Below, piece by piece: positions 22,395 to 34,658 of a stretch of DNA of 64,000 nucleotides (its first letter is position 1; each line of letters opens with the position of its first letter). This DNA comes from Lichtheimia corymbifera B2541 (taxonomy: Eukaryota > Mucoromycota > Mucoromycetes > Mucorales > Lichtheimiaceae): NCBI GenBank assembly GCA_000697475.1, contig JNEU01000881.1, positions 124,001-188,000 of the forward strand. Reading direction: 5' to 3'. Below the pieces are notes generated by a model that was not told the DNA's origin, searched no databases, and was given only the letters and a program-made list of their open reading frames with translations. The position numbers were made by a program, and so were the translations under genes.

Positions 22395-25300
22395 ATGGGT
22401 GGAAAACACAGCAGGCCATCTTCTTCTTCCCACCACCAACAGCAGCAGCAATATGCCATATCATCATCATCATCATCATCATCACGCCCACATCCAAATG
22501 CGAAGCATCACCACCAGAAGAGACAATCATCTATTGAATTTGTCGATGAATGGTTCCAGTCCAAGTTTGAAAGTACTCTGACAATGACAAGCAGTAGTAC
22601 TAACAACACGTTGGAGCATGATTTACCAGCATTTTTACCACCTCCCAGCATTTCATCGGTGTCGACGATGGATGACAGCAATGATACAGCATCGGCAGCT
22701 GATACGGATTTATTCTCCACGTTATCCTCTCTTTCTTCGCTATCAACATTTTCATCCTACCGGGCCCCTTCAACCCCCCAAGGCAACAGACGTAAAACAA
22801 GTACTATCAGACAACAAGAATCACATGAGGAAGAACTTCAGCTACAAATTCAGCAATGTTACAGACAACTGGAGACCGGTGTCAAACATGGGCGAATTGA
22901 ATATTATTATCACTATGCACTATTTTTGTATCACGGAATGACTCCATCAGGCCAAGCCAATTACCCACTCGCGTACCGATGCTTCCGGTTAGCGGTGAAA
23001 GAACAACGAAAAATCATTCCACTTGTTCAATCATCCAAGCGGAGAAAGCAATGGAGTGAGATGATCGCACATGCTCAGTACAATATCGGTGAAATGCTTG
23101 CAAGTGGAAAAGGTGTTACGCGTGACCCTGCTAAGGCGCTCGAATTTTTCAATGCAGCTGCGAGAATGGGTCATGCAGGTGCACAATACGAGGTTGCCAT
23201 GTCAACATTGGATAATGAATCCCGACAGCAATGGCTGCACAAGGCTGCTATTCAAGGACATGCAAGAGCTCAAGCGACACTTGGCAAAATGTTACTTGCA
23301 AATAACAAAGAGAATGAAGCCATCCATTGGTTATCATTGGCTGCAGTGCATCATGAGGTACATGGTAGTAGTAGTAGATAACATTTATTGACTCATTGTG
23401 GGCATAACTAACTGACTCCTATTCGGGTAGAACAAAGACGCTGTCCTGCAACTTGCCAATTTGTACCACCACTCTTCTCCCGACAAAGCACTTTCTTTAT
23501 GCACTCGATTCCTTCAATCACACCCCAACGACATTGACGTCAATTATCACGCGGGTGTACATTGGTTCTTGAATGGCGACCCTTCACGCGCTACCGCACA
23601 CCTGGAAAAAGTGATTGGTTCTCCCATTTCGACTCTCCATGGCGACCCTGATGGATCAGCAGCCAACATTATACCAATGGCGCACCGGAAGCTCGGAAGG
23701 CTGGCGACAGAAGCTACACAACATGAGAAGGCGCATGAGCATTACAAGAAGGCTGTATCGATGGGTGATACTTTGGCACTTGGGATGCTGGGACAGCAGT
23801 TTGAACATGGCATTGGATGTCAACGAGACCTGGAGCAAGCGCTAGAGTGTTATCGTAAAGCAGCCAGCGATGAAGATAGCATGAATCGGATACCTGCACA
23901 GATGGCTCTTGGTACATTGTTACTTGAATTGGATCGACAACGTGAAGCAATCCTTTGGTTTGAGAAATTGGCATCATCGGTAATATCAACCAACCATGAC
24001 AACAACGACGATATTGGTCGGCGACAACAGCAGCAGCAGCAATACAACAAACTACGATCCTATCAAAGGAAAGCAGAATGCATGGTGGCATCATATAGAT
24101 TGGAACACGACACAGACCCTCATGAATATGCCCGTGCATTGGAGAGACTTGAATCACTTGCTGATAAGGAAGATGGATGTGTGGAAGCATGTATTGCATT
24201 GGCCAAACACTATCAAGCAAACAACAATGCCAGGAAAGCACTCGATTATCTACGCCGAGCAGCTGAACTTGGTGATGCAAACGCGCAATTTCTGATGGCT
24301 CAACATATGCAACACAAAGAAGAGGAAGAAGAAGCAGCCTATGCCTGGTACAAACGTGCAGCTACTCAAGGTCACCCCATGGCTCAACTACACGAGGCTC
24401 GCTATCATCTTGATGGATCAATGCTTCCTGACAGCGTCCCACGCGATCTTGATCATGCTGAGAGACTTTTACACAATGCAGCTATCGCTGGAGTATCGGA
24501 GGCAATGGTGCATCTTGCTGGTATGAAGCATATGCCAGATGATCAAGCAGTTCAATGGCTACAAAAAGCGGCAGTACTCAACAACACAGAAGCGATGCGA
24601 AAGCTGTCAAGCTATACCACCACGCTAGGAGAGAAGACAGCTTTGGGATGGTTACAAAAAGCGGCTGTTTTGAATGATGCTCAAGCATGGTACCAGCTTG
24701 GCCACTGTTACATCGATGGATCACGTGGATTGACAAAGAACACCTACAAAGCAACCGAGTGCATGAAACGTGCCGAAACATATGGATGTATTTCGTAAGT
24801 AACCTTTACTATACCAATAGGTTCCATATTACTCACTTGTCACTTTTATCACTAGCGCTGGTTTTGTCATTGCTTCCTTGTATGAGAATGAATCCAAGTG
24901 GGACCTTGCTATTGAAAAATACACAATGATTGCCAACGACTATCCTTCCCATGCATTGCAAGCTCATCTGGCCAAATGCCGACTTGTTGTTATTCGAGAT
25001 ATTGGAGACCACAAGCTACAACAGGAATCTGTGACACTACTCGCTGACACACTGAAGACGCAGCAGCAGCATGATGACAGTGAGACACTGATTGAAGCAT
25101 GGGAGTTGCTAGGTAAATTAATCAAAAGGAGGGTATCATCATGATAAGTATGTATTCTAATGGAGGATATCATTATAGGCATATGTCACGAGCATGGATA
25201 TGGAACACAGCCAGGCATTATCGATGCCATTGATTGTTACTCGAGAGCTACTCTAGTCATCCAGGATCCACGATTATCCATATATTCATCAAGCTCATTT

Positions 25301-27481
25301 CATTGGATACAAGAACGAACGCGTTGTAGACTTGCTACAGTACTTGTTGCACATCACAGATATGATGAGCCACTTGAAGAATTACGGAGACTTGAGCCCT
25401 ATTTGGATCAAATGCGAGGTCATCAAGCGTCATCAGAAACTGTTACTCAGGCCCGTGAAGCACGTTTTCTTTTGGGTAAGTAAATTTACATTGCTTTTCA
25501 CGATGTGAGCTTTTTTATCTCATTCAGAAGTGTCTTAGGATATCTACTTTTACATCAAAAGAACAATGACTCGCATGAAGAAGGCGTAAAGTGGCTTCAG
25601 GAAGCTGCTGATCAAGGACACACGCAAGCGATCTACGAGTTGGGCAAACATGCGATGGATGAGGATAAGGATGATCAAGCCAAATCGTTTTTCCGCAAGG
25701 GCGATGTACTGGGTCATGCTGGCTGCAAACGTGAATTAGCTCTGATGATGATGGCGGTGGCGCATGATGAAAAAGACCACAATGACGACGACTATCGCGA
25801 CTTGCTTGAGACTGCAGCTGATATGGGCGACACTGAAGCCATGTTCCAATGCGGGTTACTTTATCAATTCTCATCCAATGGAAAGAATGACCTCGATTTG
25901 GCCACGCAGTTTTATCTCAAAGCAGCTGCCCATGGACATCCATTTGCATGCGTCTATGCTGGATATACATCTTATCTTTTGCACCGGAACGAGCAGGCTA
26001 TTGAGTGTTTTCTTCTTTGCGAGCATCATTGGTTGGCAAAATTTGGTCTTGCAGCATGTGGACTTGAGAGCGGTGATGCTAGTGATCGACGTGCATGGCT
26101 ACAGGAAGCTGAAGAAGCAATACCAATTGATCCATCATTATTGGTCATCTTTCAGGAACGGCGTATTTGGTGCGAAGCATGTGAATACCTTGGTCAATGT
26201 TATGAAACAGTTGTTCACGACACATCACGTGCCATTGAATGGTACACGCTTGGTGCCGATCTCGCAAAAGTCAAGTATGTTCCAGCCATGCTACGTCTTG
26301 CTGAGCTTGCACAAAATGAACATTCGGATACAAGCGCTTTGGAATGGTATCGGATTGCAGCCGACTGTGGCAATGCAGAGGCAAAGTATCATGTGGGACT
26401 CTTTCATCAAATGGGTCGTGGTGGACTTGAAGTCAATCTGGTAGTCGCTGCAGCCTATTTTCGTGAAGCACAAGCCAAACATCACATTCATGCCACCTAT
26501 GCTCTCGCACAAGTTTATTGGGAACTCAAGGATTATCAGCGTGGATGGATTTGCTTCAAGGAAGCAGCTGATCGCCATACACATGTTGATGCTTTACGTG
26601 CGGTGGGCCTTTTATACATGCGTGGTCTTTCGGCAGTGACCGATCATCGAGGACGTCCATTTTCGATTGAACAAGATCATGATTTGGCCATGTCATACTT
26701 TAGCAAGGCTGCAAGACAAAATGATGAAGCTTCTATCATGCTTATTGGATCGTACTTTGAGCGAGCATTTGCAAGTGACGACGAGGAGAATACAAAGGCG
26801 ACAGCAACAAAGACGACCATGGAAGATCTGAACAAGGCACTCGCATTCTATGAAAAGGCATACGCACACAAGATTGCCAACCCAGTACTTGAATTTGTCA
26901 TTGGCCGTTTACATCAACGTATGGGTAACATTGCATCATGCTCGAAGCAAGCTGAGCTGCATTACAAGGAAGCTTATCGGTGGTTCCATCTCGCTGTGGA
27001 TCAGCCGCAAACACGTGATTTGGCCAGGACTGCATTGGCATATTTTCATTTGTATGGATGGGATCCCGAGCATCACAACCCAAGCCTTGGATTTGATCAA
27101 TTGTTGAATATCGAGTCGGAAACCGAAGACGTTGAGATTGTACGTCAAGTCAAAACGCATATCGCACAATGTTATCAAGATGGCAAAGGTGTGGAACGCG
27201 ATGCATCAATGGCTCTTCTCTATTGGAAACAGCTATGTGCGTTGGATGTTAAAGATGCGATGCACGCGGTGGAAGCACTTTATGCCGAAGGATTTGCGAG
27301 TCAACAAGATGTGGATAGTGCCAGGGAATACTTTCATGGTATGTACTATTAACTTTACCACTATAATCATCGCACCTTCTCACTCGAATCTCTTTTTTAT
27401 TTAGCAATAGATGATCGAGTAGAAACACAGACAACCATCTCTACAACGTCCAGTTATTCTTTACGCGGTAGCATAGCTTAA
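22395..27481 (+). CDS. Giant Sel1-like repeat (SLR) protein
   Basis: Six exons: 22395-23357, 23431-24794, 24856-25112, 25179-25475, 25539-27338, 27405-27481; 1585 aa, in frame throughout. The N terminus MGGKHSRPSSSS fits an N-myristoylation signal (Gly2, Ser6). A disordered His/Gln/Ser-rich region of about 150 residues follows; the rest is a long array of Sel1/TPR-like helical repeats, e.g. ALEFFNAAARMGHAGAQYEV, ALECYRKAASDEDS, ALDYLRRAAELGDANAQFLM, ALEWYRIAADCGNAEAKYHV. The typical A-x-x-W/Y-x-x-x-A-A-x-x-G-x-x-x-A spacing recurs tens of times. SLR proteins act as adaptors (Hrd3, Chs4/Skt5 and Sel1 are fungal examples). This one lacks a signal peptide, unlike Hrd3, and lacks a visible CAAX box, unlike Skt5. 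A membrane-attached scaffold is the likeliest role; the partner is unknown. Confidence 0.9.
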
Positions 27482-27599
27482 TCCATCCACCACCATCATA
27501 TACCTATAGATTCATTATAATATACCCCATTTTAGATATCATCACAGAACATATATTTACAGTAAAACATCAACATTGCTATGTACGAATAAACTTTTG

Positions 27600-28066
27600 C
27601 TAGACACCATCGGCGATCTGAAACTCCAATTGACAATTTTTAAATGCTGTTGATATCGTATCATCTTCTTCAACTGATTTGATGCCCGTATGCTCCAAAC
27701 GCAAAACATCATCCACTGCATGTTGCTGCAGAACTAATTCCTGAGAGAAGAGCCAAAGTTAATATATCAACATTCATATCTCAATTAAACGTATATAGCT
27801 TACCATTTCTAACTGTGCCAAGGACTGTTGTGTCCATGAATAATCGCATGCACCCATCATCCAGAGGCAGCTCGTGTATGGATATATCCTTGATTACTAT
27901 CCAATCTTAGTTTCCTTGTCCTTCTTCTCAGAATAAAACACACCTACCTCGAGTATCATTTTACTTCTATCACGAACATCTACCATACCGGGTCCACTCG
28001 GCAATTCCGCTAAACCGTGAAGGGATGACAGCACTTCGTCGCTCTTCGATGATGACGTTTTTGTCG
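27600..28066 (-). pseudogene. 3' part of a multi-exon gene truncated at a repeat boundary
   Basis: Three spliced segments on the minus strand fit together in phase: 28066-27948, 27888-27804, 27733-27600, giving about 111 codons to a TAG stop. The product reads as normal protein (SSLHGLAELPSGPGMVDV, then DISIHELPLDDGCMRLFMDT, then VDDVLRLEHTGIKSVEEDD, ending QIADGV). I do not recognise the family. No upstream exon or start codon can be joined: upstream of 28066 lies sequence that belongs to the repeated gene fragments. A second, more damaged copy of the middle part is at 38781-38891. It could be the tail of a gene cut by rearrangement, or a still working gene with an unseen 5' exon. Confidence 0.5.
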
Positions 28067-28330
28067 CTGTTCATAAACAGAATGGACAAGGCGATGGTTC
28101 GTTTAACGCACTGAATGCCGATGGTATGAAATTGTTGAAATGTTGAAAAGCATCCATTCCACCGCTTGTATGCCTTAAGTACCAGCATTGCCGTCAAGGA
28201 CTCCACCATCTTCAAGCTGCCGCCGTATGTATGCTGCAGGTTCTCCTCCCGGCCAACTGATGAGCATTCGACCAGTATTCGTTCATCATCCAAGATACCA
28301 GCTCGTGTGGAGTATCCAATCCCGTCAAGT
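28067..28330 (-). pseudogene. Fragment of a repeated, unrecognised gene family (copy a)
   Basis: The minus frame from 28293 reads DDERILVECSSVGREENLQH and continues into SLKMVESLTAMLVLKAYKRW. The same segment occurs on the plus strand at 37226-37320 (DDERILIECSSGGREENLQH), so this is an inverted, diverged copy. Similarity at protein level with few changes suggests the ancestor was a real coding sequence. No start and no complete exon set is visible. Confidence 0.55.
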
Positions 28331-28335
28331 AAACG

Positions 28336-29405
28336 GCACCTTTGTCGATTGAATCATAACCGGTTCCTCACATTCGTTGCGACCAGGCTCGTATATGCTC
28401 TCACGCATCCTCTCTTTAAGGAAACAATGGCGCCAGTTTTCTCAATTCCCAAGAATAACCGCCAACGCCAGAGAAGGGGGCGTTGTTGTCATGCACTGAT
28501 GGTGTCAAACTGCCAACCGAAAGGTTCAAGTTGATGATGATGTCCAAAGCTGCATTGATTGACCGAAACATATTCATTATACCGTAGTTCATTATTGTTA
28601 GAATAAACGCCTTTTCTTCATTGTCTTTGTTCACTGGACTTGCCTTTTTCATATACATAGAAACCGTTGCTGTTGGTTACTGGAAATAGGGAACTATGGC
28701 AGAGTGTAGACGAGCCGAACAAATGCTAAGCGAGCCCACGTCTTTGCGCTTGAATCTGCCGCCTATACAAGCGAGCACGTCAGTGGCACAAGCTCGTCTG
28801 CTACATTGCGCTTTGAATGTACCTTTTGACACCAAGCGTGGAGCGGCATAACAACACGAAGAACTAGGACGACGATATCACCTTGGCAACAACCACCTGT
28901 CTATGAATAGTCAGCACTATATAAACACCTTACAACTAACATGAGCATTACCTTGATCGCAATGTCGCGAATGGAGGATAAAAAGCAGAGGAGGAGGAAG
29001 CGTTGTTTCAAGTCTTGGAACTGCCGTCTTCAAATTTATATCCCCTACTGCCTATTACGCACACTAAGGCCATTCTATTACCTCCCCCTACATACACCAT
29101 CATCCTCATCCTCATGATAGACTATAGATACATTTAAATAAAAGGAATGGTCCTCACGTATAGCAAAAGGGCCTGTGTGTGTCGTTTTACGCTTTACCAC
29201 CATGAAAATGATGATCCAACAACAGCCATTGCTCTACTACCTGGTCTCTGTAAGCATCAGCCTTCTTCTCACTCATCCCTTCCGAAGCATTATTTTTCTA
29301 GTACGCTCAATGTTGTCCTTCACTTTGCATACATGCATCAATCACGCTCCCACCAATAACTCGTAGCACTATGATACCTCAAGATTGCACAATCAAACAT
29401 GACAT
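28336..29405. repeat. Left copy of a 1.07-kb inverted repeat pair
   Basis: This stretch matches 35183-36268 in reverse complement along nearly its whole length. Examples are the region around 28377-28430 against 36165-36230, the GAGGATAAAAAGCAGAGGAGG stretch near 28974 against 35615, and the outer end near 29380-29400 against 35185-35205. Point changes and small indels separate the copies. It contains a degraded coding segment on the minus strand, with a probable splice site before AACAGCAACGGTTTC, shared by both copies. No transposase is seen. Confidence 0.75.
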
Positions 29406-29767
29406 GGTTAGTCTTCCAGGCATCTACAGCGCATCCTAAAGCATCCTGTAATGTCATAAGACTCTCAGCCTTGACGTCGATGGTTATTCTCAGTTGGCGT
29501 CAATCAGTATAAAATCATCCTGGGGCGATCTTCTTGCGAGACATGAAGACCAATATCTCACATCTCACGCTTCATGCATATTCAAACATGATACTTTTAA
29601 ATGCGGTGATCATTTTTGGCTTATTGACCATATCATGCTCAACTTGAAAAAACTGCATTACGGACTATCATAGGCGGACCTTACTATAAACACATACGGG
29701 CAAATATCCATCAATGCACCCTCCACCAATAGGAACTCCTGCCCCTGGGCTTGTGACACCATTCAAG
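29406..29767. other. Spacer between repeats
   Basis: No gene seen. AT-rich sequence lying between the 1.07-kb inverted repeat and the palindromic cluster. Confidence 0.4.
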
Positions 29768-30270
29768 TCCTTCTGCATCTTTGGCTCTAATATAAGAGAG
29801 GCGATTGACAATGAACAAAGACCACCTTTCATATAGTATCACGCTTACAGCATATGTAAAACCTAAAGATACCTGTATCTCTAAACTTCACAATGAAACG
29901 TGGGGTCTTTAATCGAACAAAGTTGCTCGTCGTGGTCGAAAGCGAATACTGTCCAAGTTTCACGATCAGGCTCGCCGATCCCAGATTTCGCAATATCATC
30001 ACCAGCCAAAGTGGATCGGGGGTCGACCTCTTGGATTTTTTTTTCGACGACCATTTGCGAAATCGGGCTTGATGGTGAAACTTGCACACAAGGTGCGCTT
30101 GACCCCGACGAGCAACTTTGCTCTATGCAAGAGCCCACGTTCCACTGTAAAGTTAAGAGATATAGGCACCTTTATGTTTTACATATGCTGTAAGTGTGAT
30201 GCTATATGAAAGGTGGTCTTTGTTGATTGTCAAGTAGCTTGAGCCTAATAGAGCCAAAAATGCAGAGGGG
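29768..30270. repeat. Foldback hairpin element A-A' (copy 1)
   Basis: The arms 29768-29995 and about 30050-30270 are imperfect reverse complements. Both carry the CTGCATCTTTGGCTCTA-like outer end, the TTACAGCATATGTAAAAC block and the CAAAGTTGCTCGTCG block. The loop holds GGTCGACCTCTTGGA followed by a T run. Transcription or single-stranding would give a long stem. No coding capacity is supported; a foldback or MITE-like element is the best guess. Confidence 0.75.
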
Positions 30271-30274
30271 CGTG

Positions 30275-30815
30275 TTTTATGTAGCACATCTGTTTGGGGT
30301 GAACAGAAAGGGCGAATGCATAATAGTTAATGGACGATTCAAAAACGGTCATACATTGGCAGCTAACATGCACTTTTTTTTCCATTCCAGCTTTTGCCCA
30401 ATCCACTTGATGGGAACGATGCACCTGCTCCACACATTCATCTCCATGATTCAACGTTCTTGATCCGGGCCAATTTGGCTGAGTTACGCTCAAACAAAGA
30501 GACAGCAGTTGAGGTAGATAGTGCATGCTGCATGTATGGGCTGATATGCTCTTTGTTTGAGCGTAATCAGCCAAATTGGCTCGGATCAAGAACGTTGAAT
30601 CATGGAGATGAATGTGTGGAGGAGGTACATCGTTCCCATCAAGTGGATTGGGCAAAAGCTGGAATGGAAAAAAAAGTACATGTTAGCTGCCATTGTATGC
30701 ATTGGAAATGACGTTTGCGTACCTGTCATGCATTGTCCCTGAAGTCCTGACTTTTTTGGCTCAGGTACACAAACACGCCCCTCTGCATCTTTGGCTCTAT
30801 TAGGCTCTAGCTGCT
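30275..30815. repeat. Palindrome B-B' with nearly identical inner arms
   Basis: Centred near 30525. The inner arms, about 30365-30500 and 30548-30682, are nearly perfect reverse complements (by eye only a handful of differences over about 135 bp), while the outer arms match less well. Because of the symmetry, both strands show an open frame beginning MPNPLDGND. These frames are a product of the palindrome and are not called as genes. Confidence 0.8.
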
Positions 30816-31190
30816 TGACAGTGAACAAACTCCACTCTCCATATAGCATCACACTTACAGCATATGTAAAATCATAAAGGTGTCTGTATCTCTAAACTTT
30901 TCAATGAAGCGTGGTGTCTTGAATCGAACAAAGTTGCCTGTCGTGGTCGAGTGCACCTTGTGTAGAAGCTTCACGATCGTTGTGGCTATTCTCAGTTTCA
31001 AACAATATCACCACCAGCCAAAGTGGTTCAGGTCGACCTCTTGAATTTTTTTTTTTTTTCAACGAGGCTGGTGGTGACATTGGGTGAATCTGACCCTGAC
31101 CAGCAACTTTGTTCGATTAAAGAAACCACGCTTCATTGTAAAGTTTAGAGATACAGGCACCTTTGTGCTTTACATATGCTCCCTGTAGCG
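30816..31190. repeat. Foldback hairpin element A-A' (copy 2)
   Basis: A second, diverged copy of the 29768-30270 element. It has the same CATATAGCATCAC and TTACAGCATATGTAAAA blocks, the same GGTCGACCTCTTGAA plus T-run loop, and a closing arm around 31085-31190. Together with the preceding palindrome the order is A A' B B' A A'. Confidence 0.7.
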
Positions 31191-32790
31191 TGATGGAGTT
31201 GCTTTATCCTAGTGGATCATGTTGGCTGCATTAACGGAGAATTGGAGAGCTGAGGGAAATGGCACGTGGTCGTTGCACAAACACGTCCTTGACAGGTTGC
31301 TGCACAAATGGATAAGTTTTAATCTCCATTAACACCCATGGCTTCTCATGAGATGGTGTAAAGAATACAACATATCTGAATGAATGCACTACATGTAAGA
31401 GCAATACAAACCCTTGTCCACTATATTGTTGGAGACATGAGATCATGATTCATGAACATGTGTGCGCGGTAGGGAGTGTGTACATATACATACGCACATT
31501 ACTTTATCTAAGGAAGTGTGGTCACTTACTATTGATATGTACCAAGACGACAACAGGATGATACTGATATTTTGGGGTATAGTAATATATTTACTTTCAA
31601 CGCCAAATGCATATTCCTGCAATGTACGTAATGTATGCGTATTTGCTTGTTATGAAGCATCATACCCCCTCTCCTCCTACTGTACTACTACAAAGATTGA
31701 TGCTGCAGCTCAGAGATCCTGAGCAATTTTGTTCTCATGTCGACCCCACACTTGATTATGAATAAAAATTTTCGAGATACAGGAGACATTTATATTTCCT
31801 ATATTGACGGTCTGTAAGCAGAGTGGTGGATGGTTGTTGGTATATGCAATGTGGCCTTTGCTCATTGTTCTACGAGAAGAAAAGATGACACACAAAGGTT
31901 GGTTTACGGAACAATGCCCAGAGGACAATGTGAATGCTTGTATGAAGGTATTCAAATGCCGCTTAAACCCACCATCCTGCACAATCCCAACTCCCGCCCC
32001 CTTTGTTTCCCCACCTCCTGCGCACACAACTCATACGCGTGAACTGCATTGTGTAAGTAACAGCCATGGGTGTCATGAGGGTTGCTTTAGTTATCTAATC
32101 ACTGGTGCTATTGTAATCTACAGCTTTGGTGGAAGAGCTTAGTGGACGCTGCAACGATCAACTGGTAAGCGATGTACTTGATCCTCATAGCTCATATGAC
32201 TCACTCATCAACGTCAAGACGACAACGAGGCAGGATGACTATGAGACTCAGAAGCAAGCAGAGGCGTGTACGACGACGCAAGAACCATCTTAATGTTTTA
32301 CAAGCCAAGCATTCAAGGAGCTCAATAACAGCAACAGCATCTTAGTGTATAAGGTAATAGTATGGTACTTTTGCTATCGTGCAAGGTGATTAACTATAGC
32401 CGGGTTATAGAAGGACTCCAAGAATCAATCCAGGCCTCGTTATCGACGCTCACCACCACATGTTGACGATGAAGTTTGAAGGACTGGATGACAACAAGAG
32501 ATAGTGCGATGTACGTGTTCGGCCTTCCATGTCCATGTGAGCAGTAAGTGATCATGAAAGAAGGTTTACAGTATTTAGAACACCATTGCTGACACATGAT
32601 GCATGATTCAATAGCCCTGTCCGCTCATCCATCTACCTGTTTTGATGATCCTTGCTGGCAAAAGGGGTTTGATAAGGAAGACTTACAAGCAGCGAGAGCG
32701 GTCCATCAATGCCCAAAATCAGCCAAGGTGCTCGTGACTTTTTGTATGCATTCGATACCCCCCCGGAGGATGGCGAGTCTCATGAGCTAT
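31191..32790. other. Gene-poor spacer with repeat remnants
   Basis: No gene is supported. Around 31745-31800 there is a short relic resembling the end of the A hairpin (GAGATACAGG...CATTTATATTTCC). Open frames here are short and have no recognisable features. Confidence 0.45.
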
Positions 32791-33344
32791 AGTGCAGATG
32801 CTTTGGAAGGCGGTGACAGGCTTTGGTTTTTGATCCTACAAAGCGCTCGGATGAGAAATGGTTACAGTTGACCATGTTCAGATGCTCTCGTATTATCGCC
32901 ATGGCTTTATCCGCAACCTGAAGGAGCAAGGAACCGAGATGGACTTGGTTGCGTGCTTGTGGAATCTCTTGGATCAAAGCTTTCACCAATTGGGAGTTGT
33001 AACACGCGGTAATAATCGTACTACTTCCTGATATTACATGGTACTCATTGTATATCTAGGGATCAAACGTGCCAGGCGACATCTGCAAGGGTCAATGAAG
33101 GAAGAGCAGTATCTGGATCAATGCCAATCCCCAACAAAGCCACTTGAATTCGTCCGGACCTCATGTTTGATCAAGCATAGCATCGAGCTTGGTGTTTCTG
33201 AATGCGGCAAAGATGACCAGGACTCGCTTGTTGGCAAGAAGGAGATTGCGGAGGCCCAAAAACCATGAAGAATATGTTTGTACGTGCACCGTCTAAGATT
33301 CGCAATGTCAAGGGTATCATGAGGAAGCGGCGGATCGTTCTGCT
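32791..33344 (+). pseudogene. Degraded copy of the repeated gene family (copy c)
   Basis: Direct-repeat match to 37566-38128 over about 550 bp. Shared protein-level stretches include IRNLKEQGTEMDLV, LLDQSFHQLGVV, and KHSIELGVSECGKDDQDSL. The frame is broken by stops and shifts (for example a TGA after PNKAT where the other copies read PNKAGC). A splice-like GT...CTAG region between the two coding stretches is kept in both copies. It is a relic; the function of the ancestor is unknown. Confidence 0.65.
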
Positions 33345-34658
33345 TTAAGGATGGGCTTGCAACCAAAAGTAAGTGATGGATTGACTACAATGCATTTTTC
33401 TTCCAAACATTATGTTGATCCCTCGATTACTTAGTCCATTGTACCAATACCAATATCCAATGACTCGGGTGCAAAGGCGGCGACCAACAACTTGGGGATG
33501 CTATGAAACGTTCCACACACGCCATTAAACAATATCAGGAAGGTCCATGAGATCCATGTTTCTTGGGAAGGCAAAGTGGATACCCATACAGTAGATAGTG
33601 TTTTTGCTCAGTCACTATATAGTGTGTATATATCTTGTTTTCTTCATCATCTCAACTTGTACAACCTCTTGTCCATCCAGTATCTATCTCATGTGCACAT
33701 GTGCGGTTTCTTTCATGCCAGTGACTTATGCATTGGTTAAGCAAACACCCAATAAATGTATTCTCATAGTCAACGAACGTGTTTAACAGGAACAAAATCA
33801 GAATCCTTATAAGCTTTTATAATGATGGTAATACAATATATATATATGATACATAAGACAAGGGGGATAATTCGAGACGGCCAGTAGGGAGTAAGTTGCA
33901 GCCTGAGATACACGAGCGAGTTTGGATGGCTTGTAGAGAGACTCGAAACGATATATATCTTGTGCACATGGACTTGAGCATAGGCGGATTACCACATATC
34001 ACACGCACCAAATACAGACACCTAAGATGATTGATTCATTAGTCTATGTTGACATTAAGAGGAGGTATTTCACTCGGTGGGTCGAACTCAATCGGCACCA
34101 TCCTAGTTGTAGCTCGCAAACGCAGAGAGAGATCAAAAGAGGCGAGAGCCAGTAGAGCAAACAGACCCTAAAGATGTGCATCTGGTTCACTTGGTGGGTC
34201 GAACTCAATCGGCACCATCCTCATTGTAGTTCGCAAAAGCGGAGAGAAAGAGAAGAAAATGCTGCGGATCGGCTATACAGCCACCTTATACTCACGACTG
34301 TAACCATATGACGTTGCCAAGCCAACTTCGCGCAAGTAGACAATGACACTGCTTCCTTTTTATATCACCTCGTATCCGACCATGTTTATTAATGGGTTTA
34401 ATCACAACAATTATACTACACAGTATTCGCTTCTTAGATATGTATAAAATGATAAGATGTTGGATGACCGCCACAGTGATCATAATAAAGACCATCGTCA
34501 TAAAAAGAGAGCCAATTACACAAGTGTTCAAGTAAAACTTTCAAAAAGAAGCCAAAGAAGATATATACATATGTGGAGACAAGAGATACAAAGGATGAAA
34601 TAAATGTAGAATGCTAATATTTACAACCACCACAACGGACTTCATTCTTGCAAGACGT
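33345..34658. other. Gene-poor spacer
   Basis: No gene seen. AT-rich, with short dinucleotide TA runs near 33836-33850. It holds the pair of direct repeats at 34070-34247, listed separately. Confidence 0.45.
34070..34247. repeat. Pair of direct repeats, period about 117 bp
   Basis: The block GTGGGTCGAACTCAATCGGC and its continuation (CACCATCCT...TTGTAG) occurs at about 34077-34127 and again at about 34194-34244. The flanks between the copies differ. The GGGTCGAACTC core resembles a tRNA T-loop superficially, but no tRNA fold was found around it. Confidence 0.7.

Noticed and set aside
30245..30711. Frames on both strands starting MPNPLDGND
   Set aside because: They are the same DNA seen from both arms of a palindrome, so the shared start is a symmetry effect and not two genes.
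34077..34110. tRNA T-loop-like sequence (GGGTCGAACTC)
   Set aside because: No acceptor stem, anticodon arm or D arm can be built around either copy.
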